Below are positions 1 to 8,524 of a stretch of DNA of 28,741 nucleotides, in pieces. The DNA is taken from positions 1 to 28,741 of the forward strand of contig CAIXPV010000130.1 in NCBI GenBank assembly GCA_903921405.1, written 5' to 3'. The notes below the pieces were generated by a model that had not been told where the DNA came from, did not search any database, and was given only the letters and a program-made list of their open reading frames with translations. The first letter of the stretch is position 1. Each line of letters opens with the position of its first letter. The position numbers were made by a program, and so were the translations under genes. Origin of the DNA: an uncultured Actinomycetes bacterium. GTDB lineage: Bacteria > Actinomycetota > Actinomycetes > Nanopelagicales > Nanopelagicaceae.

Positions 1-183
1 ATCAAAGAGATCTAAACCTCTATCTTGATCCGCAATTGTTCCCAATTCACGGATAAATATTTGCTCCATCTGCAGAGTCTAGGGCAATTGCTAATAGGGC
101 TCACATGCATAGCGCTGGCGTATAGACATATAGAACTCTTCTTAATAGCCTTCGGTGGTATCCACTTACCTTTAGGAGCTACC
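1..183. other. 5' intergenic leader, no gene seen
   Basis: No convincing coding region is visible here; the frames open on either strand have composition unlike the neighbouring genes. The last bases carry a good Shine-Dalgarno (AGGAG at 175-179) for the binding-protein gene starting at 184. A short perfect inverted repeat, GTGGTATCCAC, sits near 154-165 and could be an operator, but it does not match the AGGTYWKACCACK motif found in the sulfosugar region. I see no riboswitch or RNA gene. Confidence 0.5.
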
Positions 184-1032
184 GTGAAAAAACCTTTTGT
201 AATTCTCACTGTTATAGCAGTTGCGACGGCATTGACGTTGTCGGGGTGCGCGAAGAGTGATTCAGCATCAAGTGATTGCGCTGCATCATGTGCCAAAGCT
301 GATCTAGCAACAGTTGAATCAGGAAAGTTAACAATTGCAACAGGAGAACCTGCGTACTATCCATGGATCATTGACGACAAACCAGAGACCGGTAATGGTT
401 TTGAAGGCGCTGTTGCATATGCCGTTGCTAAGCAACTTGGATTTACAAGCGATGAAGTTGTATGGGTTCGTACAACTTTCGATAGTGCCGTTACACCTGG
501 CGCCAAGAACTTTGACTTCAACTTGCAACAGTTCTCAATTACACCTGAGCGCGCAACTGCAGTTGATTTCTCGTCTCCTTACTACACCGCTCCACAAGCT
601 ATCGTTTCATTTAAGGGAAGCAAGATCGAGGGAAAGACTTCAATTGCTGACCTAAAGAATGCAAAGCTAGGAGCAGCGGTAGGAACAACTTCACTTGATA
701 TTATCGAAACTCAGATTGGCGTTAAGCCACAAGTTTTCAACGACAACGCTGCAGCTGTTTCAGCACTTAAGAACGGTCAGATCGATGGCCTAGTCGTTGA
801 CTTGCCAACTGCGTTCTATCTTGCAGGCGTTGAAGTAACAAATGGTCTAATCGTTGGTCAGTTGCCATCGACTGGAACAGGCGATCAATTTGGTCTACTG
901 CTATCAAAGGACAATGCATTAACTTCATGTGTATCTGCAGCAGTTGATGCAATAACTGCCGATGGAACCTTGGCTGCAATCACTGATAAGTGGCTTGCAA
1001 CAGATGCTGGCGCGCCAGTATTGAAGCCATAA
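184..1032 (+). CDS. Polar amino acid ABC transporter substrate-binding lipoprotein
   Basis: This is the extracytoplasmic receptor of an amino-acid (PAAT-type) ABC importer, about 282 aa. I place the start at GTG 184, which has AGGAG six bases upstream and opens directly into a lipoprotein signal peptide: MKKPF, a hydrophobic stretch, then the lipobox LSGC. A longer frame from 25 would put nonsense ahead of the signal. The body is of the SBP_bac_3 class: LTIATGEPAYYPW at the first strand, a QQFSITPERA segment, then VDFSSPYYTAPQ, and later DGLVVDLPTAFYL. It is followed at once by its permease and ATPase. The ligand cannot be told from sequence; acidic, polar or cyclic amino acids are all possible. 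No copy of the AGGTYWKACCACK motif lies upstream, so I do not connect it to the sulfosugar island. Confidence 0.9.
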   Translation: MKKPFVILTVIAVATALTLSGCAKSDSASSDCAASCAKADLATVESGKLTIATGEPAYYPWIIDDKPETGNGFEGAVAYAVAKQLGFTSDEVVWVRTTFDSAVTPGAKNFDFNLQQFSITPERATAVDFSSPYYTAPQAIVSFKGSKIEGKTSIADLKNAKLGAAVGTTSLDIIETQIGVKPQVFNDNAAAVSALKNGQIDGLVVDLPTAFYLAGVEVTNGLIVGQLPSTGTGDQFGLLLSKDNALTSCVSAAVDAITADGTLAAITDKWLATDAGAPVLKP

Positions 1033-1068
1033 GCGAAAAAGAATAGTAAAGACGGTAGTTTGGCGGCC

Positions 1069-1935
1069 ATGTCAGAGCGAATTAACTCTGCTTGGTCGCC
1101 AAGCTCTCGTGAATTAGAGAGAGCACGTGCGCGCAAAGGCATAAGTCGTAGGCAGGCTGTGATTGCCGCAGTTTCATCAATCATTGTTATTGGAACTCTG
1201 CTGACAATCGTTGTGACGTCACCCGGCTGGGAAATAGTTAAGAAAACCTTCTTTGATATTGGTTATGGCCGTGAAGTCTTTCCAACAGTAATTGCTGGTC
1301 TTTGGATTAACTTACAACTGACCTTTATTGGTGGTGCCTGTATTGGCGTTATAGCCCTTGGTTTAGCGCTTATGCGAACAACTAAATCTCCAGCGCTCAC
1401 ACCATTTAGATTTCTAGCTACCGCCTACGTGGATATCTTCCGTGGCGCGCCACTTATCTTGATTATTTTGCTTGTGGGTTTTGGAGTTCCAGCACTGCGT
1501 TTGACTGGAATTTCAAGTAATGTCATTTTTCTTGGAACCGTTGCAGTTGTGCTTACTTACTCAGCCTATGTTGCCGAAGTTATCCGAAGCGGAATTTTAT
1601 CTATTCACCCTAGTCAGCGGGCCGCGGCTCGATCTCTTGGACTAACCTCGGGTCAAACAATGCGTTATGTTGTTTTGCCGCAGGCTATTCGCCGAGTCGT
1701 ACCACCACTATTAAATGACTTTGTATCACTGTTGAAAGATACTGGCTTGGTTTCGATCCTCGGAGTTACCGATGCAGTTCGAGCCGCTCAGATTAATGCC
1801 AGCCGTACCTTTAATTACACCCCATATGTCGTTGCAGCAATTCTCTTTTTGCTAATAACGATTCCCATGACCCGTTATACAGATCGCGCAATTAGACAAC
1901 GCACAAGTGCCCAGAATGCTGAAGGTGCAATCTAA
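1069..1935 (+). CDS. Polar amino acid ABC transporter permease (HisM/GlnP type)
   Basis: Inner-membrane permease of the same amino-acid importer, about 288 aa. The N-terminus is cytosolic and charged (SERINSAWSPSSRELERARARKG), followed by a transmembrane helix near residues 30-50, a loop, then the five-helix core typical of HisMQ/GlnP proteins. The cytoplasmic EAA loop that docks on the ATPase is visible as AAARSLGLTSGQTMRYVVLPQAIRRVVPP. The conserved VDIFRGAPLI segment is also present. I prefer ATG 1069 over TTG 1060, though neither has a strong ribosome binding site. Its stop overlaps the ATPase start (TAATG at 1933-1937), so the two are translationally coupled. A single permease gene implies a homodimer, or a partner encoded elsewhere. 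Confidence 0.9.
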   Translation: MSERINSAWSPSSRELERARARKGISRRQAVIAAVSSIIVIGTLLTIVVTSPGWEIVKKTFFDIGYGREVFPTVIAGLWINLQLTFIGGACIGVIALGLALMRTTKSPALTPFRFLATAYVDIFRGAPLILIILLVGFGVPALRLTGISSNVIFLGTVAVVLTYSAYVAEVIRSGILSIHPSQRAAARSLGLTSGQTMRYVVLPQAIRRVVPPLLNDFVSLLKDTGLVSILGVTDAVRAAQINASRTFNYTPYVVAAILFLLITIPMTRYTDRAIRQRTSAQNAEGAI

Positions 1936-2681
1936 TGCAGCACGTACTGGAGCTCTCGCACATACGTAAGTCTTTTGGCAAGGAGCTAGTTCTAAACGAT
2001 CTCTCATTGTCCGTACAAGAACATACGGCAACAGTCTTAATCGGAGCATCTGGATCAGGTAAGTCCACGCTTTTACGATGCATTAATTTGTTGGAATCAA
2101 TCGATGATGGTCAGATATTTTTGGATGGAGTTGAAATATCTGACCCCTTTATTAATGTCGATGAAGTCAGACGCAAACTTGGCATGGTCTTCCAGTCATT
2201 TAATCTATTTCCACACAAGACTGTATTAGAAAATATCACGTTGGCACCTATGAAAGTTCAGTCTAAGAGCAAAGAGGAAGCGATCGAAACCGCTACAAAA
2301 CTATTGAAGCGCTTTGATTTAGCCGATAAAGCCGATCAATATCCTGATCGATTAAGTGGTGGACAGCAGCAACGCGTTGCCATTATTCGTTCGCTTGCGA
2401 TTAATCCACGCCTACTTTTACTTGATGAGATTACATCGGCGCTAGACCCAGTTCTGGTCAATGAAGTTCTTAGTATTGTGCGCGACCTCAAAAGTGATGG
2501 AATGACAATGGTTTTAGCAACCCATGAGATGGGCTTTGCAACACAAGTTGCCGATGAGGTCTGCTTCTTGGAATCCGGAAATATTCTAGAACGCGGCAGT
2601 GCCCAAGAGGTATTACATAACCCTAAGAATCCCAAGACTCAAGAGTTTCTTAAGCGAGTGCATCAAGCCGGCCGGCTATAG
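1935..2681 (+). CDS. Polar amino acid ABC transporter ATP-binding protein (GlnQ type)
   Basis: Cytoplasmic ATPase that powers the amino-acid importer, 248 aa, a normal length for GlnQ/HisP. All nucleotide-binding motifs are present in order: Walker A GASGSGKST, Q-loop in MVFQSFNLFPH, signature LSGGQQQR, Walker B LLLLDEITSALD and the switch histidine in ATHEMGFA. The Walker B continuation reads DEITSALDP where DEPTSALDP is usual, a Pro-to-Ile change that leaves the catalytic Glu intact. It starts on the A of the permease stop codon and ends ten bases before the M24-like gene, so the four genes from 184 look like one operon. Confidence 0.95.
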   Translation: MQHVLELSHIRKSFGKELVLNDLSLSVQEHTATVLIGASGSGKSTLLRCINLLESIDDGQIFLDGVEISDPFINVDEVRRKLGMVFQSFNLFPHKTVLENITLAPMKVQSKSKEEAIETATKLLKRFDLADKADQYPDRLSGGQQQRVAIIRSLAINPRLLLLDEITSALDPVLVNEVLSIVRDLKSDGMTMVLATHEMGFATQVADEVCFLESGNILERGSAQEVLHNPKNPKTQEFLKRVHQAGRL

Positions 2682-2691
2682 GATCAGGCAC

Positions 2692-3756
2692 ATGAGTGGT
2701 TTTAATGAGCGAATTGAAAAGCTGCGCGGGCTAATCTCTGAACTTGGCTTAGACAGCATTGTGTTACGGCGTAATCCCAACTTAGCGTGGGCGATTGCCG
2801 GACGTGCGCATGTTCCTACAACTATTGATGCAGCGTGTTTTGATCTGATTATTACTAGAGATTCAGTAACTGCCATTACCAATGTTATAGAGGCTCCACG
2901 TTTGATCGCCGAAGAGTTTCCAGAAGGTATAGAAGTTCAAACCATTGATTGGTGGCAGGGCAGAGATGCGTTGCTTCCAATGGGATCAAAAGTTGGAAGT
3001 GATCAAGCTGGTGCTGAACGAAAAGACCTTGGAACCGAGATTGAAATCCTTAGAGCATCACTTGTCGAGGAAGATGTAGCGCGTTTTAAAACAATCTGTA
3101 TCGATGCGGCAGTTGCTTTGGGCAGTGCGTTAAAACAAGTGGAAAGCAGCGATCGCGAAATCGATGTTGCAGGTCTAATCACACATGCATTGTGGCAGTC
3201 TGATTTAGAGATTTCGTTCTTAGGTGTTGCCGGTTCTGATCGAGGCCACAAGTTCAGGCATCCGCTGCCGACAGAGGCTGTGATTGGAGATCGAGTATCT
3301 GCATCGATTTGTGCGAAACGAAAAGGTTTGATTGCATCAGTTACTCGCATCGTAACTTTTGGCGCTGTCAGTGAGTCATTGATCCACACCTATGAATCGA
3401 TTTTTCACGTTGAAGCGGCGATGTTAGATGCCACGGTTGTGGGAAGGCCATTTTCCGATCCCATCAACGCAGCAATTGCGGCCTATCCCACCAATGGCTT
3501 TGATAGCGATGAGTGGACGCACCATCATCAAGGTGGCCCAACTGGTTACTTACCAAGAGACTGGCCAGCTAATTCAGCAACAACGCGCCTAATAGCCGAG
3601 AACCAAGCGATCGCATGGAACCCAACGGGTAAGGGTGTGAAGGCAGAGGACACGATTCTTGCGTCTGGGGGTAACCCCACTATCCTCACCAATGATCCAG
3701 ATTGGCCCGTTTTTACCGTCAATGGCAGGAACAGGGCCTTTCTTCTGCACCGCTAG
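2692..3756 (+). CDS. M24-peptidase-fold protein with degenerate metal site (Xaa-Pro-peptidase-like)
   Basis: A 354-aa protein with the two-domain layout of aminopeptidase P/creatinase proteins: an N-terminal creatinase-type domain (about 1-120; LGLDSIVLRRNPNLAWAIAG) and a C-terminal pita-bread domain. ATG 2692 is chosen because homology-like sequence begins there (MSGFNERIEKLRG); the frame further upstream overlaps the ATPase. The usual five metal ligands are D, D, H, E, E. Here the two Asp positions read Ser205 (GDRVSASIC) and Ser216 (IASVTRIV), and the first Glu position reads Asn310 (AWNPTGKG). The His region (HHHQGGP, 277-283) and the last Glu (KAEDTIL, 319) remain. I infer it is not a normal dimetal peptidase, and may be a binding protein or use different chemistry. 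It is the last gene of the amino-acid transporter operon. Confidence 0.75.
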   Translation: MSGFNERIEKLRGLISELGLDSIVLRRNPNLAWAIAGRAHVPTTIDAACFDLIITRDSVTAITNVIEAPRLIAEEFPEGIEVQTIDWWQGRDALLPMGSKVGSDQAGAERKDLGTEIEILRASLVEEDVARFKTICIDAAVALGSALKQVESSDREIDVAGLITHALWQSDLEISFLGVAGSDRGHKFRHPLPTEAVIGDRVSASICAKRKGLIASVTRIVTFGAVSESLIHTYESIFHVEAAMLDATVVGRPFSDPINAAIAAYPTNGFDSDEWTHHHQGGPTGYLPRDWPANSATTRLIAENQAIAWNPTGKGVKAEDTILASGGNPTILTNDPDWPVFTVNGRNRAFLLHR

Positions 3757-3839
3757 CCAGCATTACAGTCCGGTAACGAATCGCAAAATAGCCGCAATTT
3801 GATTGACGATTCGGGTCATTGGTAGCACACTCTGCCAAG

Positions 3840-3852
3840 AGGTCTTACCACT
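3840..3852 (+). promoter_or_regulatory. Candidate FadR/GntR-type operator upstream of the isomerase
   Basis: The sequence AGGTCTTACCACT has a GGT-N3-ACC core, the arrangement bound by many FadR-subfamily GntR regulators (consensus around TGGTNNNACCA). It ends ten bases before the isomerase ATG. Closely matching copies occur at 12117, 12190 and, reversed, at 20967. That the GntR protein encoded at 8525 binds it is inference. Confidence 0.55.
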
Positions 3853-3861
3853 GGGGGTTAT

Positions 3862-5262
3862 ATGAGCACTGTCGCTCTGGTCGCATTAGCGCGACCAACA
3901 TTTGATCTCGCCTGTGCGCAGGCAAATTTCGACAGTGCAAGGGCTTTGCTGATTGAGCTTGGTGCGCAAGTGGTCGGACCAGCCGAATTAATCATGACTC
4001 CTGAGGATGTTGCTGCGGTGAAGCTGCCTGCAGCCGATGTGTACATCCTCTTTATGGCCTCATTTTCTGATGCTTCTCCAGCAGTAGAGCTCTTAGGAAA
4101 TGTGAAGGGACCAGTTCTTGGTTGGTCGATGCGTGAGCCCGGGGCAGTGGGCGAGCGACTTAAATTGAATTCAATGTGTGGCGTCAATCTTGCTGCACAT
4201 GCTCTGATGAATGTTGGCCAATCGATTCGTCATATTCATGGCAACGCCGATGAGCCTGCAGTGCGCGAGGCGATCACAGCAGCGCTCGCAGGCAATCTTC
4301 CTACTGCATATGCACCCAAGGAAGTCAGCGGCGAGTTTGCTCCAACTGAAAAAGTTGATGCCGCCTTTGCATGGTTAAAAGGTAAAAAGATCGGCGCGGT
4401 GGGAGATGCACCAAATGGTTTTACGCCATGTGTCTTTGATGGCCCACAGTTACAGAAACTTTTCGGTTTGGATGTTCGTCAAATTACTATTGATGATGCA
4501 TTTGGAAAAATCTCCGAAGTTAAAGATGATGCCCGCGAATTAGCATATGCACGTGCAGTTGCAGCACAACCATCACTTGCATCAGTTAACGTTGATGAAG
4601 CTAAGAAAGTTTCTGGGGTTGAAGTTGCGCTAGATGATTGGCGTGAACAAGAGTCTTTAGATGCAATTGCGATTCGATGCTGGCCAGAGTTTCCAACCGA
4701 TTTAGGCGCATGTATCTGTTCTTCTCTGGGTCGCCTTTCAGATCGTGGAACTGTTACAACGTGCGAACGCGACGTTCTGGGCGCAGTAACAATGATGATT
4801 TGTGAATCTCTTGGGTCTGATGAAAACTATCTTGTCGATATTGTTGATCTCGATGCAGCACAAGGTTTAGTTCGTTTATGGCACTGCGGATCAGCGGCGA
4901 CAAAGTTAGCTGCCGATCCAACAAATGCCACTCAATCAATCCACTGCAATCGCAAACTAGGCGTTGCAGGTAATTTTCCGCTCAAGACCGGACCAGTCAC
5001 ACTGTTTCGCCTTGATCGGGATGTAGATCCGAGCAACAGCACGGGTTTACGAATGGTTGTGAGCCGAGGGGAATCAATCCCTGCTCCCAATCACTTCCAA
5101 GGCAATACAGCAACGGTCATCACTCAACCCGATGCCGCTGCTTTAGTGAATGGAATAGTCACTGGCGGATACCCGCACCACTTGGTCATTTCATGGATCG
5201 ATGTGCGTCCAGGTATTCGTTCAATGGCACAGAAGTTAGGGATCCCCCTCACAGAATGGTAA
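3862..5262 (+). CDS. L-fucose/L-arabinose isomerase-family protein, candidate sulfoquinovose isomerase
   Basis: A 466-aa member of the fucose/arabinose isomerase superfamily, cytoplasmic and metal-dependent. Likely metal and catalytic residues sit in the expected order: Glu276 in CWPEFPTD, Glu302/Asp304 in CERDVLGA and His439-His440 near the end in GYPHHLVISW. The start follows a GGGGG stretch and lies ten bases after a candidate GntR operator. No fuculokinase, fuculose aldolase or ribulokinase is nearby. Downstream lie a PfkB kinase, a sulfofructose-phosphate-type aldolase and suyAB. In the sulfo-EMP2 pathway reported from Arthrobacter, the SQ-to-sulfofructose isomerase is, as I recall, of this fucose-isomerase type (SqvD) rather than YihS. 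I therefore propose SQ isomerase by context; another 6-deoxy or sulfonated aldose remains possible. Confidence 0.75.
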   Translation: MSTVALVALARPTFDLACAQANFDSARALLIELGAQVVGPAELIMTPEDVAAVKLPAADVYILFMASFSDASPAVELLGNVKGPVLGWSMREPGAVGERLKLNSMCGVNLAAHALMNVGQSIRHIHGNADEPAVREAITAALAGNLPTAYAPKEVSGEFAPTEKVDAAFAWLKGKKIGAVGDAPNGFTPCVFDGPQLQKLFGLDVRQITIDDAFGKISEVKDDARELAYARAVAAQPSLASVNVDEAKKVSGVEVALDDWREQESLDAIAIRCWPEFPTDLGACICSSLGRLSDRGTVTTCERDVLGAVTMMICESLGSDENYLVDIVDLDAAQGLVRLWHCGSAATKLAADPTNATQSIHCNRKLGVAGNFPLKTGPVTLFRLDRDVDPSNSTGLRMVVSRGESIPAPNHFQGNTATVITQPDAAALVNGIVTGGYPHHLVISWIDVRPGIRSMAQKLGIPLTEW

Positions 5263-5301
5263 GTCAACCCAATAAACCCTCGACAGCTAAGGACTACAAC
5301 G

Positions 5302-6750
5302 ATGAAAGCTAAAGGAATAACACCCTTCAGTGCACGTCGCTTTGGAGCAGTAGTAGCAGTTGCATTCGCACTTGTAGCTACAACGCTTCCATCAGCAACG
5401 GCATCTGGAGAAGTATTCGGTAAAGCCTGCTCAACAGAAGGCATCAGCACCGGACAAAGCACAACATCTCTGATTTGTACTATGGGATCAAATGGCAAAC
5501 TTACGTGGACCCGTGTACGTCTTGGTTCAAGTTCTGCAAAGCCAGTAGCAGCGCTAAAGGCACAGCCAGGAACAATTGAATTCCACCACTGGCGTCCAGA
5601 AGACAAGGTAGTACTTCAATCAATTATCGATAAGTTTGAAGCACTTAACCCTGGCGTACATATCAACCAGGTCATCATGAACTCTGTTGATTACACCAAC
5701 TTGGCTTATGCAAAGATCAGCGTTAACAAGAAAGCTGCACTCTTTGTAACTAGTCGTGGTGGACAGTTTGATCAGTTCATGGCCGGCGGCTTAATGAAAG
5801 ATATTTCAAGCAACCGTTACATTAGTCAGAACGTTATTTCTAGCGCATTAACTCCTGCAACTGTTGCTGGCCGCGTTTATGGAGTTCCATACCAGTCTCT
5901 ATTTAACAATCCACTGTATAACTCAGAAATGTTTGCTAAGAATGGTTGGACAGTTCCAACTACTTGGTCACAGACTTTGGCATTCTGTAAGACTGCTAAA
6001 GCTAAGGGAATAATTCCATTTGCTTGGCCAGCTGCCACTCGTGGAAATGCTGGACAGATCATGAACTCATTCTTGATGAACTCTGCCCCAGACCTAGCAA
6101 CTTTGACTTCACGTATTGCCGCAATCGACACAGGCAAGGCAGATCTCACATCTGACTGGTTCGTTGAAATTGCTAAGAAGTACAAGGCAATGAATGATGC
6201 TGGATGTTTCCCAGATAACGTTACTGGCTACAACGACACTGTTGCACCTGCAGACTTTGCATCAGGCAAGGCTGCAATCTATCCAACTGGAACATTTGGA
6301 ATGAGCACAGTTACAAAGCTTAATCCAAGCATGGTTGGCAAGATGAAGATGATGGGATTGATTACTGTTGATACCAAGCCTTTGTATCAAGGAATCACTA
6401 ACAACACTTTCATTCTCAGCGTAAATGCTAAGTCGACTACGCGTGATCAGAGCATTGCAAATGCTTTCTTGTCATTCCTAGCAACAGCTCCAATCGCACA
6501 AGAGTATGCAGTTGGAACTTCACAGCATGTATCTATTATCAACGTTGACTACGCAGCCAACATTGATCTTCTCAATACATCTGACATCATGGGTAAGAAG
6601 CTATTACTTGCTCCACGCTTCTTGTTCGTAAACGTCGGTACAGTCCGTAACCCACTAGAAGATGCATTAATTGCTATCGGTGGCGGTGCAGACATTACAA
6701 AGACGCTCGCTGATACATCTAAGACAATCAAGCAAAGTCTTGGTGCTTAA
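5302..6750 (+). CDS. Sugar ABC transporter substrate-binding protein with extra N-terminal Cys mini-domain
   Basis: A 482-aa secreted receptor of the SBP_bac_1 (carbohydrate) class. Residues 1-35 form a Sec-type signal peptide (ARRFGAVVAVAFALVATTLPSATASG) with no lipobox, so unlike most Gram-positive receptors it does not look lipid-anchored. Residues about 38-72 form a small extra domain with Cys43, Cys59 and Trp69 (GKACSTEGIS...LICTMGSNGKLTWTRV). A linker follows, and the receptor proper begins near 91 (GTIEFHHWRPEDK). The fold is then standard: FEALNPGVHINQ, YGVPYQSLFNNPLYN, ASGKAAIYPTGTFGM. It lies between the isomerase and two permeases, so the ligand is probably the sugar that the island degrades (SQ or its glycerol glycoside). 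AAGGAC upstream of the ATG serves as ribosome binding site. Confidence 0.88.
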   Translation: MKAKGITPFSARRFGAVVAVAFALVATTLPSATASGEVFGKACSTEGISTGQSTTSLICTMGSNGKLTWTRVRLGSSSAKPVAALKAQPGTIEFHHWRPEDKVVLQSIIDKFEALNPGVHINQVIMNSVDYTNLAYAKISVNKKAALFVTSRGGQFDQFMAGGLMKDISSNRYISQNVISSALTPATVAGRVYGVPYQSLFNNPLYNSEMFAKNGWTVPTTWSQTLAFCKTAKAKGIIPFAWPAATRGNAGQIMNSFLMNSAPDLATLTSRIAAIDTGKADLTSDWFVEIAKKYKAMNDAGCFPDNVTGYNDTVAPADFASGKAAIYPTGTFGMSTVTKLNPSMVGKMKMMGLITVDTKPLYQGITNNTFILSVNAKSTTRDQSIANAFLSFLATAPIAQEYAVGTSQHVSIINVDYAANIDLLNTSDIMGKKLLLAPRFLFVNVGTVRNPLEDALIAIGGGADITKTLADTSKTIKQSLGA

Positions 6751-6773
6751 TCAGTAATACGCTAACTAACCAG

Positions 6774-6806
6774 AACTCCCTTGCCGCCACTGGCGGCAAG
6801 GGAGTT
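6774..6806 (+). other. 15-bp perfect hairpin at the binding-protein/permease junction
   Basis: AACTCCCTTGCCGCC (6774-6788) and its exact reverse complement (6792-6806) enclose a three-base loop. No U-tract follows, so a classical terminator is unlikely. Stabilising the 3' end of the abundant receptor mRNA, or limiting read-through into the permeases, is the usual role of such structures (compare malE-malF). The permease reading frame stays open straight through the hairpin. Confidence 0.8.
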
Positions 6807-6860
6807 ACTGGCTTACGTAGATTTAATCTCAAGAAAAAAGAGTCTCGAATACTTGTTGCG

Positions 6861-7706
6861 ATGGCTTTTCCTGCATTTGCCCTGTACTCATTTCTCTATC
6901 TTTACCCATCATTTTCAAATATTTACTATTCATTTCAGCGCTGGGATGGCGTAACTAAGCCTGAATTCGTAGGACTTCATAACTTTACATATCTTGCTTC
7001 AAATGATGATCTATTCATGAAAGTGCTCGGCAACAACTTTCGCTTCTCATTTATCGTCGTTATCTTCCAAACGCTACTTGCCCTGCTTTTTGCAACATTT
7101 CTGTTGAAGAACACCAAAACAACGGTTGCTTTGCGAATCGTCTTCTTTTTTCCAACAATTTTATCGTCGGTTTCAGTGGGCCTGATCTGGACTTTCCTTT
7201 ATGATCCAAACTTTGGTTTTATCAACGCTATGTTTAAAGCGGTTGGCCTAGATGGGCTAGCTTTAAACTGGCTGGGAGACGGTAAGTATTCTCTCTATGC
7301 GATTGCACTTACACAGATCTGGTTTCATACCGGCCAAATGGTAGTTATCTACGTCGCTGGCTTGCAACAGATTCCGCAAGAGCTTTATGAGGCTGCCGAA
7401 GTTGATGGAGCTTCACGTTGGCAGCAGTTCAAGAGCATCACATGGCCAATGGCATTACCAACAACGGCGGTGGTAGTTGCCTATACAACAATCCAAACTT
7501 TTAGAGCCTTCGATCTTGTCTATTCCATGACTCAAGGTGGACCATTGAACTCTTCAGATGTTCTTGTGACATTGATTTATAACACCGCATTTTCCAGTTA
7601 TAAGTGGGGCTATGCATCTGCCCAATCGATAATTCTTGTATTTGTTGTATTGCTGCTGACTTATCTTCAACGTCGGACGCTCCGCATTAACACGGGAGAG
7701 AAATAA
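6861..7706 (+). CDS. Sugar ABC transporter permease (MalF/UgpA type), true start probably upstream
   Basis: Membrane-spanning permease of the island's sugar importer, with the EAA loop EAAEVDGASRWQQFKSITWPMALP and about six helices. ATG 6861 gives 281 aa, but it starts directly inside helix 1 and has no ribosome binding site at a usable distance. The same frame is open without a stop back to 6750, where the receptor gene ends. The upstream codons read sensibly as a cytosolic tail (RRFNLKKKESRILVA, about 6819-6860), which permeases of this family normally have. No ATG, GTG or TTG lies in that stretch. Candidates are ATC at 6750, overlapping the receptor stop as TAATC, or ATA at 6849 with AAGAG six bases upstream. 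I give the conservative ATG. The stop overlaps the next start (TAATG). Confidence 0.85.
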   Translation: MAFPAFALYSFLYLYPSFSNIYYSFQRWDGVTKPEFVGLHNFTYLASNDDLFMKVLGNNFRFSFIVVIFQTLLALLFATFLLKNTKTTVALRIVFFFPTILSSVSVGLIWTFLYDPNFGFINAMFKAVGLDGLALNWLGDGKYSLYAIALTQIWFHTGQMVVIYVAGLQQIPQELYEAAEVDGASRWQQFKSITWPMALPTTAVVVAYTTIQTFRAFDLVYSMTQGGPLNSSDVLVTLIYNTAFSSYKWGYASAQSIILVFVVLLLTYLQRRTLRINTGEK

Positions 7707-8521
7707 TGTTCTATAAAGTATTTAAAACAACCTTACTTTCACTCTTTGCTGCAGCAGTACTAATTCCAAGCTCCATAGTTGTCCTCGGAACATTTAAAGA
7801 TGACTTAGAGATTTACACAAAACCCCTGGCTCTACCAAAGCACTGGAGTTTGAAGAATTTTCAAACCCTGATTGAGACCGGCAACGTATTTACACCATTT
7901 AAAAACAGTGTAATTGTTGCGATATTCTCAGTCGCGCTCACGATTTTGTTTGCAAGCATGGCGGCGTACATGATTGCTCGATCAACAACGGTTACAGGCA
8001 AAGTTCTCTTTTTGCTCTTTGCATTAGGACTTGCCATTCCGGGCCAAGTAAATATTATTCCTATCTACCATCTTTTTGTGCAGCTACATTTAACCAACTC
8101 TCTTCTTGGATTAATTCTCGTAAACATTGCGCTGACACTTCCAATTGCAATTTTCATCTTGACGGCTTTTTTCAAAGATCTTTCACGTGAAATGTTTGAA
8201 GCCGCCGCCATAGATGGTGCCGGACACTGGCGCATTTATCGCTCACTTGCATTGCCTTTGTGTCGTCCAGCCCTTGCAGCCACGGGCATCTTCCTTTTTG
8301 TAATTTGCTGGAATGACTTACTTTTCCCGCTTATGCTGATAAGCGAGCTAGATAAAAAGACTCTCCCACTAACCCTTATTGATTTCCGTGGTGAATATGC
8401 AACGAGTTACAGCATGCTCTTTACGGCGGTGATGGTAGCGTCGATTCCTATGGTCATCATGTACTTAACCATGCAACGGACCTTCGTCGCGGGGTTAACT
8501 GCTGGAGCGGTGAAGGGATAA
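7706..8521 (+). CDS. Sugar ABC transporter permease (MalG/UgpE type)
   Basis: Second permease of the importer, 271 aa, with an N-terminal helix (FKTTLLSLFAAAVLIPSSIVVLGTF), five further hydrophobic helices and the EAA loop EAAAIDGAGHWRIYRSLALPLCRPALA. It starts on the last base of the preceding stop codon (TAATG), giving translational coupling, and ends three bases before the GntR gene. No ATP-binding subunit is encoded beside it; actinobacterial carbohydrate importers often share a single MsiK-type ATPase, and I infer that here. Confidence 0.92.
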   Translation: MFYKVFKTTLLSLFAAAVLIPSSIVVLGTFKDDLEIYTKPLALPKHWSLKNFQTLIETGNVFTPFKNSVIVAIFSVALTILFASMAAYMIARSTTVTGKVLFLLFALGLAIPGQVNIIPIYHLFVQLHLTNSLLGLILVNIALTLPIAIFILTAFFKDLSREMFEAAAIDGAGHWRIYRSLALPLCRPALAATGIFLFVICWNDLLFPLMLISELDKKTLPLTLIDFRGEYATSYSMLFTAVMVASIPMVIMYLTMQRTFVAGLTAGAVKG

Positions 8522-8524
8522 GAA

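Noticed and set aside
12..296. Minus-strand reading frame across the window start
   Set aside because: It runs antisense to the lipoprotein signal peptide region, has no ribosome binding site and an unnatural composition.
3862..5262. Genuine L-fucose or L-arabinose utilisation
   Set aside because: No fuculokinase, ribulokinase or class II aldolase partner is present; the kinase is PfkB and the aldolase is YihT-like.
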